Shown here: positions 1 through 6,455 of the stretch, piece by piece | Layout of the letters: each line of letters begins with the position of its first letter | How positions within the stretch are numbered: the stretch's first letter is position 1 | Source: Intrasporangium_A sp051961875 | GTDB taxonomy: Bacteria > Actinomycetota > Actinomycetes > Actinomycetales > Dermatophilaceae | Direction: 5' to 3' | Assembly (NCBI RefSeq): GCF_051961875.1 | Contig: NZ_JBQCCV010000110.1 | Span: 1-22,816 of the forward strand | DNA: 22,816 nt | Notes under the pieces: generated by a model | The model's database searches: none | What the model was told of the DNA's origin: nothing | Seen by the model: the letters and a program-made list of their open reading frames with translations, nothing else | Translations under genes and position numbers: made by a program

Positions 1-488
1 CGTCCGGCGCCGAGCGGGAGGCTGCGGGCGACGTCGGGCTCCTCGTCGAGGCCGGTCGAGAGCTCGAGGGACCCACCGCCGATGTCGACGACGAGGAGCC
101 GGCCGCTCGACCAGCCGAACCAGCGGCGCACCGCGAGATACGTCATCCGCGCCTCGTCGGTCCCGGCGAGCACCTGCAGCCGGACGTCGGTCGCCCGGGC
201 GACGGTGGCGATGACGTCATCGCCGTTCGGGGCGTCCCGGACCGCTGAGGTGGCGAAGGCCATGAGGTCCTCGACACCCTGGTCCTCGGCGACCGCGAGG
301 CACTCCTTGACGAAGTCGGTGAGCCGGCTGGTCGTCTCGTCCGGGACGTTCCCCTCCGCCGTGAGGCGCTCCGCGAGGCGCAGCTCGATCTTGTGCGAGA
401 AGGCGGGCAGCGGGTGTGCCCCGACGTGCGCGTCGACGACGAGGAGGTTGACGGTGTTCGACCCGATGTCGATGACACCCAGCCTCAT
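1..488 (-). CDS. Exopolyphosphatase/guanosine pentaphosphatase family protein (Ppx/GppA), 5' part only
   Basis: Only the first 162 codons lie in the window; the gene runs off the left edge. The family hydrolyses the terminal phosphate of inorganic polyphosphate or of pppGpp, in the cytoplasm. The translation shows the two phosphate loops of the ASKHA (actin/Hsp70-like) fold: DIGSNT at residues 7-12 and DIGGGS at 135-140, plus the family block ATSAVRDAPNG near residue 79. The ATG at 488 is chosen because VIDIGSNT must sit at the extreme N terminus. A GGGAGG lies upstream but too far away to be a convincing ribosome site. Family membership is certain. Whether the enzyme prefers polyphosphate or pppGpp cannot be decided from the fragment. 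Confidence 0.93.
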   Translation of the reverse strand, partial: MRLGVIDIGSNTVNLLVVDAHVGAHPLPAFSHKIELRLAERLTAEGNVPDETTSRLTDFVKECLAVAEDQGVEDLMAFATSAVRDAPNGDDVIATVARATDVRLQVLAGTDEARMTYLAVRRWFGWSSGRLLVVDIGGGSLELSTGLDEEPDVARSLPLGAG

Positions 489-558
489 GCGCGGGCACCC
501 GTGGTCACCCTCCCGACCCTACAAGCGCCGCCCGTCACCGTTCGCTTCCGCCTCGAGC

Positions 559-602
559 AGGAGGTATGCCGCCCACCGGGCGCGGTGGGCGGCATACCTC
601 CT
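559..602 (-). terminator. Perfect 19-bp stem-loop after the ABC transporter operon
   Basis: AGGAGGTATGCCGCCCACC (559-577) pairs perfectly with 584-602 around a 6-nt GGGCGC loop. It lies 31 nt past the permease stop at 633 and upstream of the ppx start. There is no T-tract on either strand, so it would be the U-less hairpin type common in actinobacteria. Each arm contains one copy of the overrepresented word CGGCATAC. Confidence 0.7.
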
Positions 603-632
603 CGGTGTGCGGGCTCCCCGCCGGGGACTGCG

Positions 633-1367
633 TCAGCGGGAGCGGCGGCTCAGGGTGAGCGAGGCCAGCGCGAGGGCGAGCACGATGAACCCGACGACGA
701 CCGCGACATCGACGCCGACCGTGGTGAGCGGGTCGGTCTGCGTCGTGATCGTCTTCATCGCGTCGACGGCGTAGGACAGCGGCAGGACGTTCGAGATCCA
801 GTGCAGCACGTCGGGCATCCGGTCGCGCGCGATGAACAGCCCACAGAGCAGGAACTGCGGGAAGATGAACGCCGGCATGAACTGGACCGCCTGGAACTCG
901 GTCCGGGCGAAGGCGCTGGCGAGCAGGCCGAGGGCACTGCCGAGGAGGGCGTCGACGACCGCGACGACGACGAGGAGCCAGAGCGGCCCGGCGACCTGCA
1001 GGCCGCATACCCAGACGGCGAACGCCGTTGCCACGACGGCCTGCAGCGTGCCGAGGACCGCGAAGGCCAGGGCGTACCCGAGCATGAAGTCGGCCTTGCC
1101 GAGCGGGGTGGTGAGGAGCCGCTCGAGGGTGCCGGACTGCCGTTCGCGCAACGTGGCGACCGAGGTGACGACGAAGAGGACCACCATCGGGAAGATGCCG
1201 AGCAGCGCGGCGCCGAGGGCGTCGAAGACCGGTGTGCCGTTGAACATCCAGGCCAGCAGTCCGATGAGGACGCACGGCACCACGATGATGAGCGCGATGG
1301 TGCGGCGGTCGGTGCGGACCTGGCGCAGCACACGGGTGGCGGTCGCGAGGGTGAGGGCCGGGTTCAT
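633..1367 (-). CDS. ABC-2 type transporter permease
   Basis: This 244-residue integral membrane protein is the membrane half of an ABC exporter. Hydrophobic segments are visible at roughly residues 24-43, 52-70, 97-123, 128-150, 163-181 and 217-238, the six-helix ABC-2 pattern. The cytosolic block ERQSGTLERLLTTPLGKADFMLGY (about 75-98) is typical of this family. The ATG at 1367 overlaps the TGA of the ATPase gene (ATGA), so the two halves are translationally coupled and must form one transporter. The substrate cannot be read from sequence. The TetR gene at the head of the operon suggests drug or toxic-lipid export controlled by its ligand, which is inference. Confidence 0.9.
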   Translation of the reverse strand: MNPALTLATATRVLRQVRTDRRTIALIIVVPCVLIGLLAWMFNGTPVFDALGAALLGIFPMVVLFVVTSVATLRERQSGTLERLLTTPLGKADFMLGYALAFAVLGTLQAVVATAFAVWVCGLQVAGPLWLLVVVAVVDALLGSALGLLASAFARTEFQAVQFMPAFIFPQFLLCGLFIARDRMPDVLHWISNVLPLSYAVDAMKTITTQTDPLTTVGVDVAVVVGFIVLALALASLTLSRRSR

Positions 1368-2122
1368 GATGCCGCCTCCTGTGAGGCCTGGGCCGCGTCG
1401 ACGAGGGCGAGGAAGGCCGCATCCGGATCGGTGGTGCGGGTGCGCGCCAGCAGCTCCTCGGGGGTGAGGTCGGCGAGGACCGCCCCCTCGCGGAGCAGGA
1501 CCAGCCGGTCGCAGCGACTCGCCTCGTCCATCACGTGGCTCGACACGATGAGCGAGTGCCCGGCCTCGGCCAGGTGCCGGAACAGCGCCCAGAGGTCGCG
1601 TCGCAGGACCGGGTCGAGACCGACCGTGGGCTCGTCGAGGACGAGCAGGGCCGGCCGGCCGACGAGCGCCGCGGCGAGGGAGACGCGGGACTCCTGGCCT
1701 CCGGAGAGGTCCTGGACGAGCTGGTCGGCATGGCTCGTCAGGTCGACCTCGGCAAGCGTCCGGTCGACGGCCTCGGCGAGCGCCGTTCCGGTGAGCCCGA
1801 CGACGCGGCCGAAGTAGCGGATGTTGTCGCGGACGGACAGGTCGCCGTAGACGCTCGGCGCCTGGGTCACGTAGCCGACCTCACGTCGCAGGGGCGCCGA
1901 CCCCGCTGGGTGACCCAGCACGGTGACGCTCCCCCCCTCGACGATCTGGACCCCGACGATCGCCCGCATCAGGGTCGTCTTGCCCGAGCCGGACGGGCCG
2001 AGCAGGCCGACGACCTGGCCGGCAGGCATGTCGAGGGACAGGCCGGGGATGACGAGGCGCCTGCCCCGCACCACTCGGAGCCCTTCGATGACGACAGCGG
2101 ACCCAGCCGCACTATTCATCAT
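1364..2122 (-). CDS. ABC transporter ATP-binding protein
   Basis: The 252-residue cytoplasmic ATPase partners the ABC-2 permease. It shows Walker A GPSGSGKT (42-49), the Q-loop in YVTQAP (about 84-89), signature LSGGQ (139-143), Walker B LLVLDEPT (159-166) and the switch His in SSHVMDE (196). The frame stays open upstream to 2275, but that part is low-complexity out-of-frame sequence of the TetR gene, so the ATG at 2122 (or the adjacent ATG at 2119) is taken as the start. It begins 10 nt after the TetR stop, inside an AT-rich palindrome. It is coupled to the permease by an ATGA overlap. Length and motifs are those of a complete exporter ATPase. Confidence 0.94.
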   Translation of the reverse strand: MMNSAAGSAVVIEGLRVVRGRRLVIPGLSLDMPAGQVVGLLGPSGSGKTTLMRAIVGVQIVEGGSVTVLGHPAGSAPLRREVGYVTQAPSVYGDLSVRDNIRYFGRVVGLTGTALAEAVDRTLAEVDLTSHADQLVQDLSGGQESRVSLAAALVGRPALLVLDEPTVGLDPVLRRDLWALFRHLAEAGHSLIVSSHVMDEASRCDRLVLLREGAVLADLTPEELLARTRTTDPDAAFLALVDAAQASQEAAS

Positions 2123-2131
2123 GTGATGAAT
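2114..2131. promoter_or_regulatory. AT-rich palindrome at the TetR/ATPase junction, candidate operator
   Basis: ATTCATCA (2114-2121), a TG spacer and TGATGAAT (2124-2131) form a perfect 8+2+8 inverted repeat. It overlaps the ATPase start codon and ends 2 nt from the TetR stop. In a window of about 72% GC an 18-bp site with 13 A/T bases stands out. TetR-family proteins bind palindromes of this size. No second copy was seen near the TetR promoter, so a role in RNA structure at the ATPase start is an alternative. Confidence 0.4.
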
Positions 2132-2132
2132 T

Positions 2133-2738
2133 CTATCCCTCGGTGGCTGGGGTGTCCACGAGGTGCGCCTGCAGAACCGGGCCGAGCCGTTCCACGATGA
2201 CCTCGGGCGGCACGTCGACGAGGGCGGGCACCTTGAGGATGTAGCGCATGACCGCGAGCCCGAGCATCTGCGCACCTGCGAGCGAGCCCCGCAGCTCGGG
2301 GTCCGGCACCCCGGTGGCGGCGGCGATGCGGCCGAAGACCTCGCGGCTCAGGAACTCGCGCAGGACCCTGGCACCCTCGTCGCTCGTCATGCTCGACCGG
2401 AGCAGCGCCGCCAGGGTCTGCCGCCGCTCCGGCGCGTCCCACACGAGCAGGAACGTCTCGACGACCCGCCAGCCCAGTCGCGCCGGGTCGCCCGCAAAGA
2501 CACGGCCGACGATCGCGACCGGGTCGAGGGACACCTCCATCGTCTCGGCGAACAGCTGCGCCTTGCCCGCGAAGTAGTGGTGCACGAGCGCCGGGTCGAC
2601 GCCGGCCTCGCGTGCGATCCCCCGGATCGAGGCCTTGTCGTAGCCCTTCGCCGCGAACTGCCCGCGGGCGGCCGAGATGATCGCGGCCCTGGTGTCGACG
2701 CCGCCCGGACGCCGACCGCGTCCTCGTGGCGCCGTCAT
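2133..2738 (-). CDS. TetR/AcrR-family transcriptional regulator
   Basis: This 201-residue cytoplasmic repressor has an Arg-rich N-terminal tail (MTAPRGRGRRPGG). It is followed by a TetR helix-turn-helix: TRAAIISAARGQFAAKGYDKASIRGIAREAGVD, then the recognition-helix end LVHHYFAGKAQLF. The C-terminal part matches the ligand-binding layout of actinobacterial TetR proteins with a TetR_C type domain. The frame is open to 2888, but the start is placed at ATG 2738 because the HTH should begin about 15-20 residues in and because a TACGGT box sits exactly 6 nt upstream, suggesting a leaderless mRNA. It heads the operon with the ABC exporter genes and probably represses them. The effector is unknown. 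Confidence 0.92.
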   Translation of the reverse strand: MTAPRGRGRRPGGVDTRAAIISAARGQFAAKGYDKASIRGIAREAGVDPALVHHYFAGKAQLFAETMEVSLDPVAIVGRVFAGDPARLGWRVVETFLLVWDAPERRQTLAALLRSSMTSDEGARVLREFLSREVFGRIAAATGVPDPELRGSLAGAQMLGLAVMRYILKVPALVDVPPEVIVERLGPVLQAHLVDTPATEG

Positions 2739-2744
2739 GTCGCC

Positions 2745-2750
2745 ACCGTA
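2745..2750 (-). promoter_or_regulatory. Probable -10 box of leaderless TetR mRNA
   Basis: On the minus strand TACGGT is followed by six bases and then the ATG at 2738, matching the actinobacterial TANNNT box with the start codon at +1. No clear -35 is visible. Confidence 0.5.
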
Positions 2751-2863
2751 TCCGCGCCGGACCGAACCGGGGAGCCATCGACACGGCCACGAGCGGGCGA
2801 CCGGCCGCCGAAGCCGGCTGTGCGGCATACGGACCGAGCACGGGAGGCGAGCGGCAGGAGGCA

Positions 2864-2869
2864 TACAGT
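2864..2869 (+). promoter_or_regulatory. TACAGT -10-like box next to an AGGAGG, competing start signals
   Basis: AGGAGG at 2856-2861 is 8 nt before GTG 2870, a textbook ribosome site. TACAGT at 2864-2869 is exactly 6 nt before a second in-frame GTG at 2876, a leaderless layout. If the promoter is real, the ribosome site is not transcribed and translation would start at 2876, two codons later. Confidence 0.35.
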
Positions 2870-3673
2870 GTGCCGGTGGCCGAAGCACCCCTCGATCTTC
2901 CCCGCGTCTGGGTCGAGTTCACCGACCCGGCGGACACCGGGCAGCGGTTCCGGTGCGATCTCACGTGGCTGACGAGCAGCTGGACGTGCATCTTCGGCGC
3001 CGGCTGTCACGGCATCTACGCCGACCGCCCCGACGACGGCTGCTGCACCCTCGGCGCGCACTTCACCGACAAGGACGACCGCAGGCGGGTCGCGGCCGTC
3101 GTCGCCGAGCTCGGCCCGGACGAGTGGCAGTACCACGACGTCGGCACGGCGACCGGCTCGAAGAACGACTGGTCGGAGAAGGAGGACGGCGCCCGCAAGA
3201 CCCGCGTCGTCGACGGCGCGTGCATCTTCCTCAACCGGCCCGGTTTCCCGGCCGGCGCCGGCTGCGCCCTGCACCAGCACGCCGTGCTGACCGGTGTTCC
3301 GCCGCACACAACGAAGCCCGACGTCTGCTGGCAGCTGCCGATCCGGCGGAGCTACCGGACGGTGCAGCTCCCCGACGAGACGAGCTATCTCGAGGTCACG
3401 ATCACCGAGTACGACCGCCGCGGCTGGGGACCCGGTGGCCACGACCTCGACTGGTACTGCTCGGGCAACCCGGAGGCGCACGTCGGCCGCGAGCCGGTCT
3501 ACCGAAGCTGCGCGGCCGAGCTCGTCGAGCTGATGGGCGAGGCTGCCTACGAGGAGCTCGTGCTGCGCGCCGAGGCGCACCTCGCGCAGGTCAAGGCCGC
3601 CCGGTCCCGGGGCGACCGCGCCCTGCTGCCGCTGCTCGTCCACCCCGCCACACTGGAGGCCAGGCGCCGATGA
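2870..3673 (+). CDS. Cys-rich protein, putative metal-binding (YkgJ/DUF3109-like cysteine spacing)
   Basis: This 267-residue soluble protein has no signal peptide. Its cysteines come in a pattern recalling the putative zinc/iron-chelating YkgJ/DUF3109 families: FRCDL, WTCIFGAGCHG, DGCCTLG, GACIFLNR, GAGCALH and KPDVCWQLP over about residues 28-165. I infer metal or Fe-S binding from that spacing only; the biochemical role is unknown. The start at GTG 2870 is favoured by AGGAGG 8 nt upstream, and GTG 2876 is the alternative. The frame is open upstream to 2726, but that region is intergenic in composition and antisense to the TetR promoter. The stop overlaps the next gene (ATGA at 3670), so the protein is co-translated with a methyltransferase and the two may act in one pathway. 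Confidence 0.75.
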   Translation: MPVAEAPLDLPRVWVEFTDPADTGQRFRCDLTWLTSSWTCIFGAGCHGIYADRPDDGCCTLGAHFTDKDDRRRVAAVVAELGPDEWQYHDVGTATGSKNDWSEKEDGARKTRVVDGACIFLNRPGFPAGAGCALHQHAVLTGVPPHTTKPDVCWQLPIRRSYRTVQLPDETSYLEVTITEYDRRGWGPGGHDLDWYCSGNPEAHVGREPVYRSCAAELVELMGEAAYEELVLRAEAHLAQVKAARSRGDRALLPLLVHPATLEARRR

Positions 3674-4359
3674 CCGACATCATCCCGTCCCCGAACATCT
3701 GGGAGACCCCGGACGTCTACGAGGTCGAGAACCTGGGCGTCGACCGCGCCCACGCCATCGAGTCGGCCATGCGGTCGATCGCCGACTGGGCCGGCCGCGA
3801 CGTCGTCGACATCGGCTGCGGGACGGGCTTCCACCTCCCGCTGTTCGCGTCGACCGCGCGGTCGGTCGTCGGCGTGGAGCCGCACCCACCGCTCGCCGCC
3901 CTTGCGCGGGAACGCATATCGGGTATGCCGCAGTGCTCGGTCCTCGAGGACGGCGCGGCCTCGATCGGGGTGCCGGACGGCTCGTTCGACGTCGCGCACG
4001 CCCGGTGGTCCTACTTCTTCGGGCCGGGTTCGGAGCCAGGACTCGCCGAGCTGGCGCGGGTCGTGCGGCCCGGTGGCACCGCCTTCGTCATCGACAACGA
4101 CGCGACCCGGTCGACGTTCGGCTCGTGGTTCCGGCGTGCGCTGCCGCACTACGACGCCCGGGCCGTCGAGCGGTTCTGGGAGCGGCACGGCTGGCAGCGC
4201 GAGCGCCTCGACATCCGGTGGGACTTCGACTCGCGCGAGGACTTCGAGGCGGTCGTCGCGATCGAGTTCTCACCCGATGACGCCGACCTGATCCTGGCCG
4301 AGCACCCCGACGCCACCGGTGTCGACTACGCCGTCAACCTCTGGTGGCGCCACTACTGA
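3670..4359 (+). CDS. Class I SAM-dependent methyltransferase
   Basis: The 229-residue protein has the Rossmann-like SAM-binding fold. Motif I is VVDIGCGTGF (45-54), the acidic end of strand 2 is GVEPH, motif III-like FDVAHARWSYFF follows, then LARVVRPGGTAFVID, the post-motif loop of Methyltransf_11 proteins. The substrate is not evident. The ATG at 3670 overlaps the stop of the upstream Cys-rich gene by four bases, indicating coupled translation. A C-terminal region rich in Trp and acidic residues ends in WWRHY. The hairpin repeat that starts 24 nt after the stop is in the right place to end the transcript. Confidence 0.88.
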   Translation: MTDIIPSPNIWETPDVYEVENLGVDRAHAIESAMRSIADWAGRDVVDIGCGTGFHLPLFASTARSVVGVEPHPPLAALARERISGMPQCSVLEDGAASIGVPDGSFDVAHARWSYFFGPGSEPGLAELARVVRPGGTAFVIDNDATRSTFGSWFRRALPHYDARAVERFWERHGWQRERLDIRWDFDSREDFEAVVAIEFSPDDADLILAEHPDATGVDYAVNLWWRHY

Positions 4360-4382
4360 CCCATCCGTCGAGCTGGTGTGGC

Positions 4383-4432
4383 GGGTTGTGCGTGGTTGGT
4401 GTCGCCCTGGTAGCCACAACCGCGCACAACCC
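4383..4432. repeat. Hairpin repeat, copy 1 (left of the AbiEi/DUF559 gene)
   Basis: GGGTTGTGCGTGGTTG (4383-4398) pairs with 4417-4432 over 16 bp with one G-T wobble around an 18-nt loop. The whole element recurs at 5475-5522 with only a few substitutions, loop included. This copy lies 24 nt after the methyltransferase stop and about 57 nt before the AbiEi/DUF559 start, so it may work as a terminator. Sequence identity in the loop points to common descent rather than independent terminators. Confidence 0.8.
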
Positions 4433-4489
4433 ACCGGCACCTGTGGATGGCGGCGGCGCGCGGCGAGCCGACGTCGGCAGACTGCCCGG

Positions 4490-5458
4490 ATGGACCTCGG
4501 CTCGAGTGAGCCCGTCGACCGGCTGCTCGCAGCCAGGATCGCCGGCCAGTCCGGGCTGGTCACCCGAGCCCAGGCACTCCGAGGTGGGTACAGCCGGGCG
4601 GCCATCAGGTGGCGGCTCTCGTCCGGACGCTGGGTCCAGCTGCACCGGGGCGTCTACCTGACCAGTCCGGGGCGGGACGACAGGATGATGCGGGCGGTCG
4701 CGGCCCTGCTCGCGATCGGCACACCGAGCGCGCTCTGCGGCCCGAGCGCCGGTGCCGCCTGGGGACTGACCTCGGCTGACACAGGCGATGTCCACGTCCT
4801 CGTGCCCTTCGGTCGTCGCGGTGTCGACAGGCCAGGGGTCAATGTCGTGCGGAGCAGACGCTTCCACGAGCGCGTGCACACGGAGGCGTGGCCGCACCGG
4901 ACCACGGCCGAGCACACCGTCTTCGACCTCGCGATGGGACACGACCTCGATCGCGTCGTCGCGCTGATGGCGAAGGCGTGCCAGCTGCGGATCGCCACGG
5001 AGGCTTCGCTCGCCGCGGCACTGGCCACACGGCCCACCCAGACTCTTCACCAGGTCATCGCGGAGGTGCTCGGTCACGTCGGCGAGGGAGCCGAGAGCGC
5101 CGCCGAGGTGCGCTACGTCCGCGACGTCGAGGGGGCGCATGGGTTGCCGGCGGGGACGAGCCAGCTACCTGCTCCCGGGCGACGGTTCCGTGACCGCGCC
5201 TATGAGCAGTACCACCTCATCGTCGAGATCGACGGGCGGCTCGGGCACAGCGGCTGGTCGGACCGTCAGAGGGACAGCCGGCGAGACCGCGAGGCGGCCA
5301 GGGACGGCTGGCTCACCGTCCGCGGCACCTGGGTCGATGTCGCCGGGGGTCCATGCGAGTTCGCCGACGACCTTGGCCAGATCCTCTGCGACCGCGGCTG
5401 GGCCGGCCCACCCGTCAGATGCGGTCCGGGCTGCTCACTCGGGTCTTGGGCGGCCTGA
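4490..5458 (+). CDS. AbiEi N-terminal / DUF559 (Vsr-like) C-terminal domain protein
   Basis: This 322-residue protein belongs to a family abundant and paralogous in actinobacteria. Residues about 12-60 (GQSGLVTRAQALRGGYS, then RWVQLHRGVYL) form the winged-helix AbiEi_4-like antitoxin domain. Residues about 205-305 look like a DUF559/Vsr-type PD-(D/E)XK domain: AEVRYVRD, FRDRAYEQYHLIVEIDG (candidate acidic residues Glu206, Asp235, Glu246, Asp248), then the basic RQRDSRRDREAARDGW. No cognate toxin gene is adjacent. ATG 4490 is chosen because the upstream extension of the frame runs through the hairpin repeat; CAGACT lies 6 nt before it. Near-identical hairpin repeats flank the gene, suggesting a mobile or horizontally inserted unit. 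The cellular function is unknown. Confidence 0.82.
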   Translation: MDLGSSEPVDRLLAARIAGQSGLVTRAQALRGGYSRAAIRWRLSSGRWVQLHRGVYLTSPGRDDRMMRAVAALLAIGTPSALCGPSAGAAWGLTSADTGDVHVLVPFGRRGVDRPGVNVVRSRRFHERVHTEAWPHRTTAEHTVFDLAMGHDLDRVVALMAKACQLRIATEASLAAALATRPTQTLHQVIAEVLGHVGEGAESAAEVRYVRDVEGAHGLPAGTSQLPAPGRRFRDRAYEQYHLIVEIDGRLGHSGWSDRQRDSRRDREAARDGWLTVRGTWVDVAGGPCEFADDLGQILCDRGWAGPPVRCGPGCSLGSWAA

Positions 5459-5474
5459 ATGGTCCGGATCTCGA

Positions 5475-5522
5475 GGTTGTGCGCGGTTGGTGTCGCCCTG
5501 ACAGCCACAACCGCGCACAGCC
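5475..5522. repeat. Hairpin repeat, copy 2 (right of the AbiEi/DUF559 gene)
   Basis: GGTTGTGCGCGGTTG (5475-5489) pairs with 5508-5522 over 15 bp with one wobble, around the loop GTGTCGCCCTGACAGCCA. The element aligns without gaps to 4384-4432. It sits 16 nt after the AbiEi/DUF559 stop and 14 nt before the end of the convergent DUF2520 gene, where a bidirectional terminator would be expected. Confidence 0.8.
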
Positions 5523-5536
5523 GGCCCCGGTCCAGC

Positions 5537-6427
5537 TCAGGAGTCGTCGGCGAGCGCCTCGAGGATCGGCTCGGCCGCGGCCGCACTCAGGCGACCGGTG
5601 AGGACAGCCCGCTGCGCCGTCGCCCGGGCCATCGCCACGTAGGTCGGCCGGACGTCCGGCGCGTCCGACTCCAGCAGCTCCACGTGCTCGGCGACGGTCT
5701 CGGCATCGCCGCGCGACACCGGCCCACCCAGCGCGGCGTCCCCGAGCCGGAGGGCGTTGGACAGCGACGCGGTCAGGAGCGGCTCCAGGATCCGCGCGGG
5801 GTCCTCGATGCCTGCCTCGCCCAGCAGCTGCATCGACTGGGTCACGAGCGTGACGAGATGGTCCGAGGCGTGCGTGAGGGCCGTGTGGTACGCGAGCCGC
5901 TGCGTCTCCGGCACCCAGACGGGGTCGCCGCCCATCTCGATGACGAGCGCCTCCCCCAGCGGGCGGGCAAGGTCCATCGTCGTCACGGCGAAGCAGCAGT
6001 CGGTGAGCCGCTCGAGGTCCATCGCGGTGCCGGTGAACGCCATCGCGGGGTGCAGCGCGAGCGGGATGACGTTGCTGTCTGCGGCCGCCTCGAACACCGA
6101 GATCCCGTGTGCCCCCGAGGTGTGCATGACCAGCTGGCCCGGCGTGAAGACCCCGGCCTGGTGCAGCCCCGCCACGAGGCCCGCGAGCGTGTCGTCGGGG
6201 ACCGCGAGGATGACGAGGTGCGCCCCCTCGATGACGTCGGGCACCGGCTTGACCGGCGCCTGCGGCAGCAGGTCCGCGGCGCGTGACAGCGACGCCTCGC
6301 TCACCGCCGACACCCCGGTGACCCGGTGCCCAGCCTGCTCGAGCGCCGCCCCGAGCACCGCCCCCACGCGGCCGGCCCCGACCACCCCGATCTCGAAGCG
6401 CGCCGGTCGCTCGTGCGGAGTACTCAC
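5537..6427 (-). CDS. Rossmann-like / DUF2520 domain oxidoreductase-like protein
   Basis: The 296-residue cytoplasmic protein starts with a dinucleotide-binding fold: IGVVGAGRVGAVLG (13-26), then LVILAVPDDTL near 71. The second half (about 145-290) matches the all-helical DUF2520 domain, with LHPAMAFTG before it. This architecture resembles ProC/ketopantoate-reductase-type NAD(P)-dependent enzymes, but no reaction is established. In M. tuberculosis the homologue (Rv3603c, from memory) precedes panC; here no panC follows and a convergent AbiEi/DUF559 gene lies downstream instead. The GTG at 6427 sits exactly 6 nt after a TAGCGT box on its strand, so the mRNA is probably leaderless. Confidence 0.9.
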   Translation of the reverse strand: MSTPHERPARFEIGVVGAGRVGAVLGAALEQAGHRVTGVSAVSEASLSRAADLLPQAPVKPVPDVIEGAHLVILAVPDDTLAGLVAGLHQAGVFTPGQLVMHTSGAHGISVFEAAADSNVIPLALHPAMAFTGTAMDLERLTDCCFAVTTMDLARPLGEALVIEMGGDPVWVPETQRLAYHTALTHASDHLVTLVTQSMQLLGEAGIEDPARILEPLLTASLSNALRLGDAALGGPVSRGDAETVAEHVELLESDAPDVRPTYVAMARATAQRAVLTGRLSAAAAEPILEALADDS

Positions 6428-6433
6428 CCGGGA

Positions 6434-6449
6434 ACGCTATCGCTACAGT
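6434..6449. promoter_or_regulatory. Divergent pair of -10 boxes for two leaderless genes
   Basis: Only 28 bp separate two divergent GTG starts (6427 and 6456). On the minus strand TAGCGT occupies 6439-6434 with 6 nt to GTG 6427. On the plus strand TACAGT occupies 6444-6449 with 6 nt to GTG 6456. Both have the actinobacterial TANNNT form and put +1 on the start codon. The two polymerase footprints would overlap, so the genes are probably transcribed in alternation. Confidence 0.6.
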
Positions 6450-6455
6450 CCCACC

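Noticed and set aside
481..550. A TAGGGT box upstream of ppx as promoter
   Set aside because: The nearest -35-like sequence would leave a spacer of only 11 nt, and the leader has no supporting signal.
4383..5522. Reading the twin hairpins as terminal repeats of an insertion sequence or as a CRISPR
   Set aside because: There is no transposase between them, no evident target duplication, and only two copies 1.1 kb apart. They are kept as repeats of unknown origin.
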